Positions 63,044 through 64,000 of a DNA stretch of 64,000 nucleotides are shown here, piece by piece (position 1 is the first letter of the stretch; each line of letters starts with the position of its first letter). The translations under genes were made by a program, and so were the position numbers. Under the pieces are notes generated by a model that was not told where the DNA came from, searched no databases, and saw only the letters and a list, made by a program, of their open reading frames with translations. Source of the DNA: Neotamlana sargassicola (GTDB lineage Bacteria > Bacteroidota > Bacteroidia > Flavobacteriales > Flavobacteriaceae); contig NZ_JAJAPX010000006.1 in assembly GCF_020523965.1 (NCBI RefSeq), positions 1 through 64,000 of the forward strand, given 5' to 3'.

Positions 63044-63865
63044 TTATTCTTCGTCTCCAACAAATGTACTCATAACAGCATCGCTAACGCCCATGTTGCT
63101 AAATCCGCCGTCGTTGTAAAGGTTTTGTAAGGTTACGCGCTTGGTTAAATCGCTAAACATTGCTACGGTGTAGTTGGCGCAGTCCATTGCTGTTGCGTTA
63201 CCTAGTGGCGACATTTTTTCGGCGTAGGCTATAAAACCATCGAATCCTTTTACACCACTACCGGCTGTTGTTGGCGTTGGCGATTGCGAAATGGTATTAA
63301 CACGCACGTTTTTATCGCGACCAAAAAAGTAACCAAAACTACGTGCAATACTTTCTAAATAGGCTTTATTATCGGCCATATCGTTATAATCTGGAAATAC
63401 ACGTTGCGCCGCCATATAGGTTAAAGCTACAATACTTCCCCACTCGTTCATAGCATCGCTTTTGTAAAGTGTTTGCATTAATTTGTGAAACGACATAGCA
63501 GAAACATCGGTTCCTTTTTGTGTCCAATCGTAATTTTGATCGGTGTAGTGCTTACCTTTACGCACGTTTATTGACATTCCTATTGAGTGTAGTACGAAAT
63601 CTATTTTTCCGCCTAAAATCTCCATAGATTTATCGATTAGGTTTTGCAAATCTTCAACATTTGTCGCATCGGCAGGAATAATTTGAGATCCTGTTTTTTC
63701 GGCTAATTCGTTAATTTGCCCCATGCGCATTGCAACTGGTGCATTGGTTAATACAAATTCTCCACCTTCTTCGTGCACGCGTTCGGCCGTTTTCCATGCG
63801 ATAGAATTAGAATCTAAGGCTCCAAAAATGATTCCTTTTTTTCCTTTTAGTAAATTAAATGACAT
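63044..63865 (-). CDS. fabI: Enoyl-[acyl-carrier-protein] reductase (NADH)
   Basis: Reduces enoyl-ACP in the last step of each fatty-acid elongation cycle. The 273-residue SDR protein has LLKGKKGIIFGALDSNSIAW (cofactor site with the FabI-type SxA loop), DATNVEDLQ, FVLHSIGMSINVRKG and the active-site Tyr-x6-Lys in FPDYNDMADNKAYLES. The C-terminal VSDAVMSTFVGDEE is usual for the Bacteroidota form. FabI is the target of triclosan and related inhibitors; that is family knowledge. A TAnnTTTG site lies 44-51 nt upstream. Confidence 0.95.
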   Translation of the reverse strand: MSFNLLKGKKGIIFGALDSNSIAWKTAERVHEEGGEFVLTNAPVAMRMGQINELAEKTGSQIIPADATNVEDLQNLIDKSMEILGGKIDFVLHSIGMSINVRKGKHYTDQNYDWTQKGTDVSAMSFHKLMQTLYKSDAMNEWGSIVALTYMAAQRVFPDYNDMADNKAYLESIARSFGYFFGRDKNVRVNTISQSPTPTTAGSGVKGFDGFIAYAEKMSPLGNATAMDCANYTVAMFSDLTKRVTLQNLYNDGGFSNMGVSDAVMSTFVGDEE

Positions 63866-63908
63866 ATTTATTTTTGTTAAAAATCGTTAGTTGAAATTTT
63901 TAGTTGGG

Positions 63909-63916
63909 CAAAGGTA
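63909..63916 (-). promoter_or_regulatory. Candidate -7 element for fabI
   Basis: TACCTTTG on the minus strand fits TAnnTTTG exactly, ending 43 nt before the fabI ATG. The -33 element is weak. Confidence 0.4.
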
Positions 63917-63948
63917 ACAAACTTTTTACTTAAGCCTTTTAACTTTTA

Positions 63949-64000
63949 CTAATTTAGTAAATCTTTAGCATGTGCAATAGCCGAGGTTGACATTTCTGTA
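63949..64000 (-). CDS. recN: Probable 3' end of recN (DNA repair protein), runs out of window
   Basis: The last 52 bases read on the minus strand as TEMSTSAIAHAKDLLN and a stop codon. The pattern (S/T)xxAxAHAKxLL at the very C terminus matches the end of RecN, and recN lies next to fabI in other Flavobacteriaceae as far as I remember. Only 16 residues are visible, so identity is tentative. Confidence 0.55.
   Translation of the reverse strand, partial: TEMSTSAIAHAKDLLN

Overview
The window is about 64 kb of AT-rich chromosome from a member of the Bacteroidota, very probably a marine Flavobacteriaceae. The evidence is type IX secretion (T9SS) sorting domains of both kinds, a PorP/SprF-type protein next to OmpA/PD40 proteins, an Oar-like TonB receptor, a LytTR regulator, an RprX/RprY-like pair, tandem DUF368 genes, a purA-OstA-aminotransferase order, and several upstream sites resembling the Bacteroidota promoter (TTG, then TAnnTTTG about 20 nt later). 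Genus cannot be decided. I found no tRNA, rRNA, CRISPR, prophage or transposase gene; this is mostly core chromosome.

Layout. 1-7.2 kb: a surface/gliding cluster on the plus strand, with the 3' part of a large repeat adhesin carrying a type B T9SS signal, a PorP/SprF protein and two paralogous TPR-PD40-OmpA proteins. 7.2-13.4 kb (minus): hisS, a small conserved protein, a GDPD lipoprotein and an Oar-like TonB receptor. 13.5-14.6 kb: the rpsF-rpsR-rplI operon, divergent from a LytTR response regulator. 15.6-21.7 kb: priA, a small cysteine-rich lipoprotein, YihY, nadC, rlmH and an HPF-like protein. 21.8-27.2 kb: a soluble histidine kinase with eleven PAS domains followed by a single-domain response regulator. 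27.4-41.8 kb (plus): rdgB, rel/spoT, a Fur-like regulator, purA, an OstA-like protein, an aminotransferase, a TPR protein, two DUF368 transporters, aroE and a DUF349 protein.

41.9-46.8 kb holds mazG and then an accessory stretch: a C1q-like secreted protein, a 666-bp gap with what looks like a decayed secreted-protein gene, and a T9SS-exported PNGase F-like protein. 46.8-52.1 kb (minus): two different aconitases in tandem, each as its own unit. 52.3-57.5 kb (minus): an envelope-biogenesis operon of three parvulin/SurA-type proteins and a MoxR ATPase. 57.7-64 kb: a 77-aa conserved protein, the RprX/RprY-like pair, coaE, a YbbR-like protein, a family 2 glycosyltransferase preceded by a GC-richer REP-like palindromic element, fabI, and the last codons of a probable recN.

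The common theme is the cell envelope: T9SS cargo, OmpA anchors, periplasmic chaperones, LPS transport (OstA), undecaprenyl-phosphate recycling (DUF368) and fatty-acid synthesis (fabI). The most unusual items are the eleven-PAS kinase, the PNGase F homologue with a changed catalytic-site acid, the OstA protein with an extra C-terminal carbohydrate-binding-like domain, the REP-like element and the decayed gene. I did not find a clear new multi-gene defence or mobile system.
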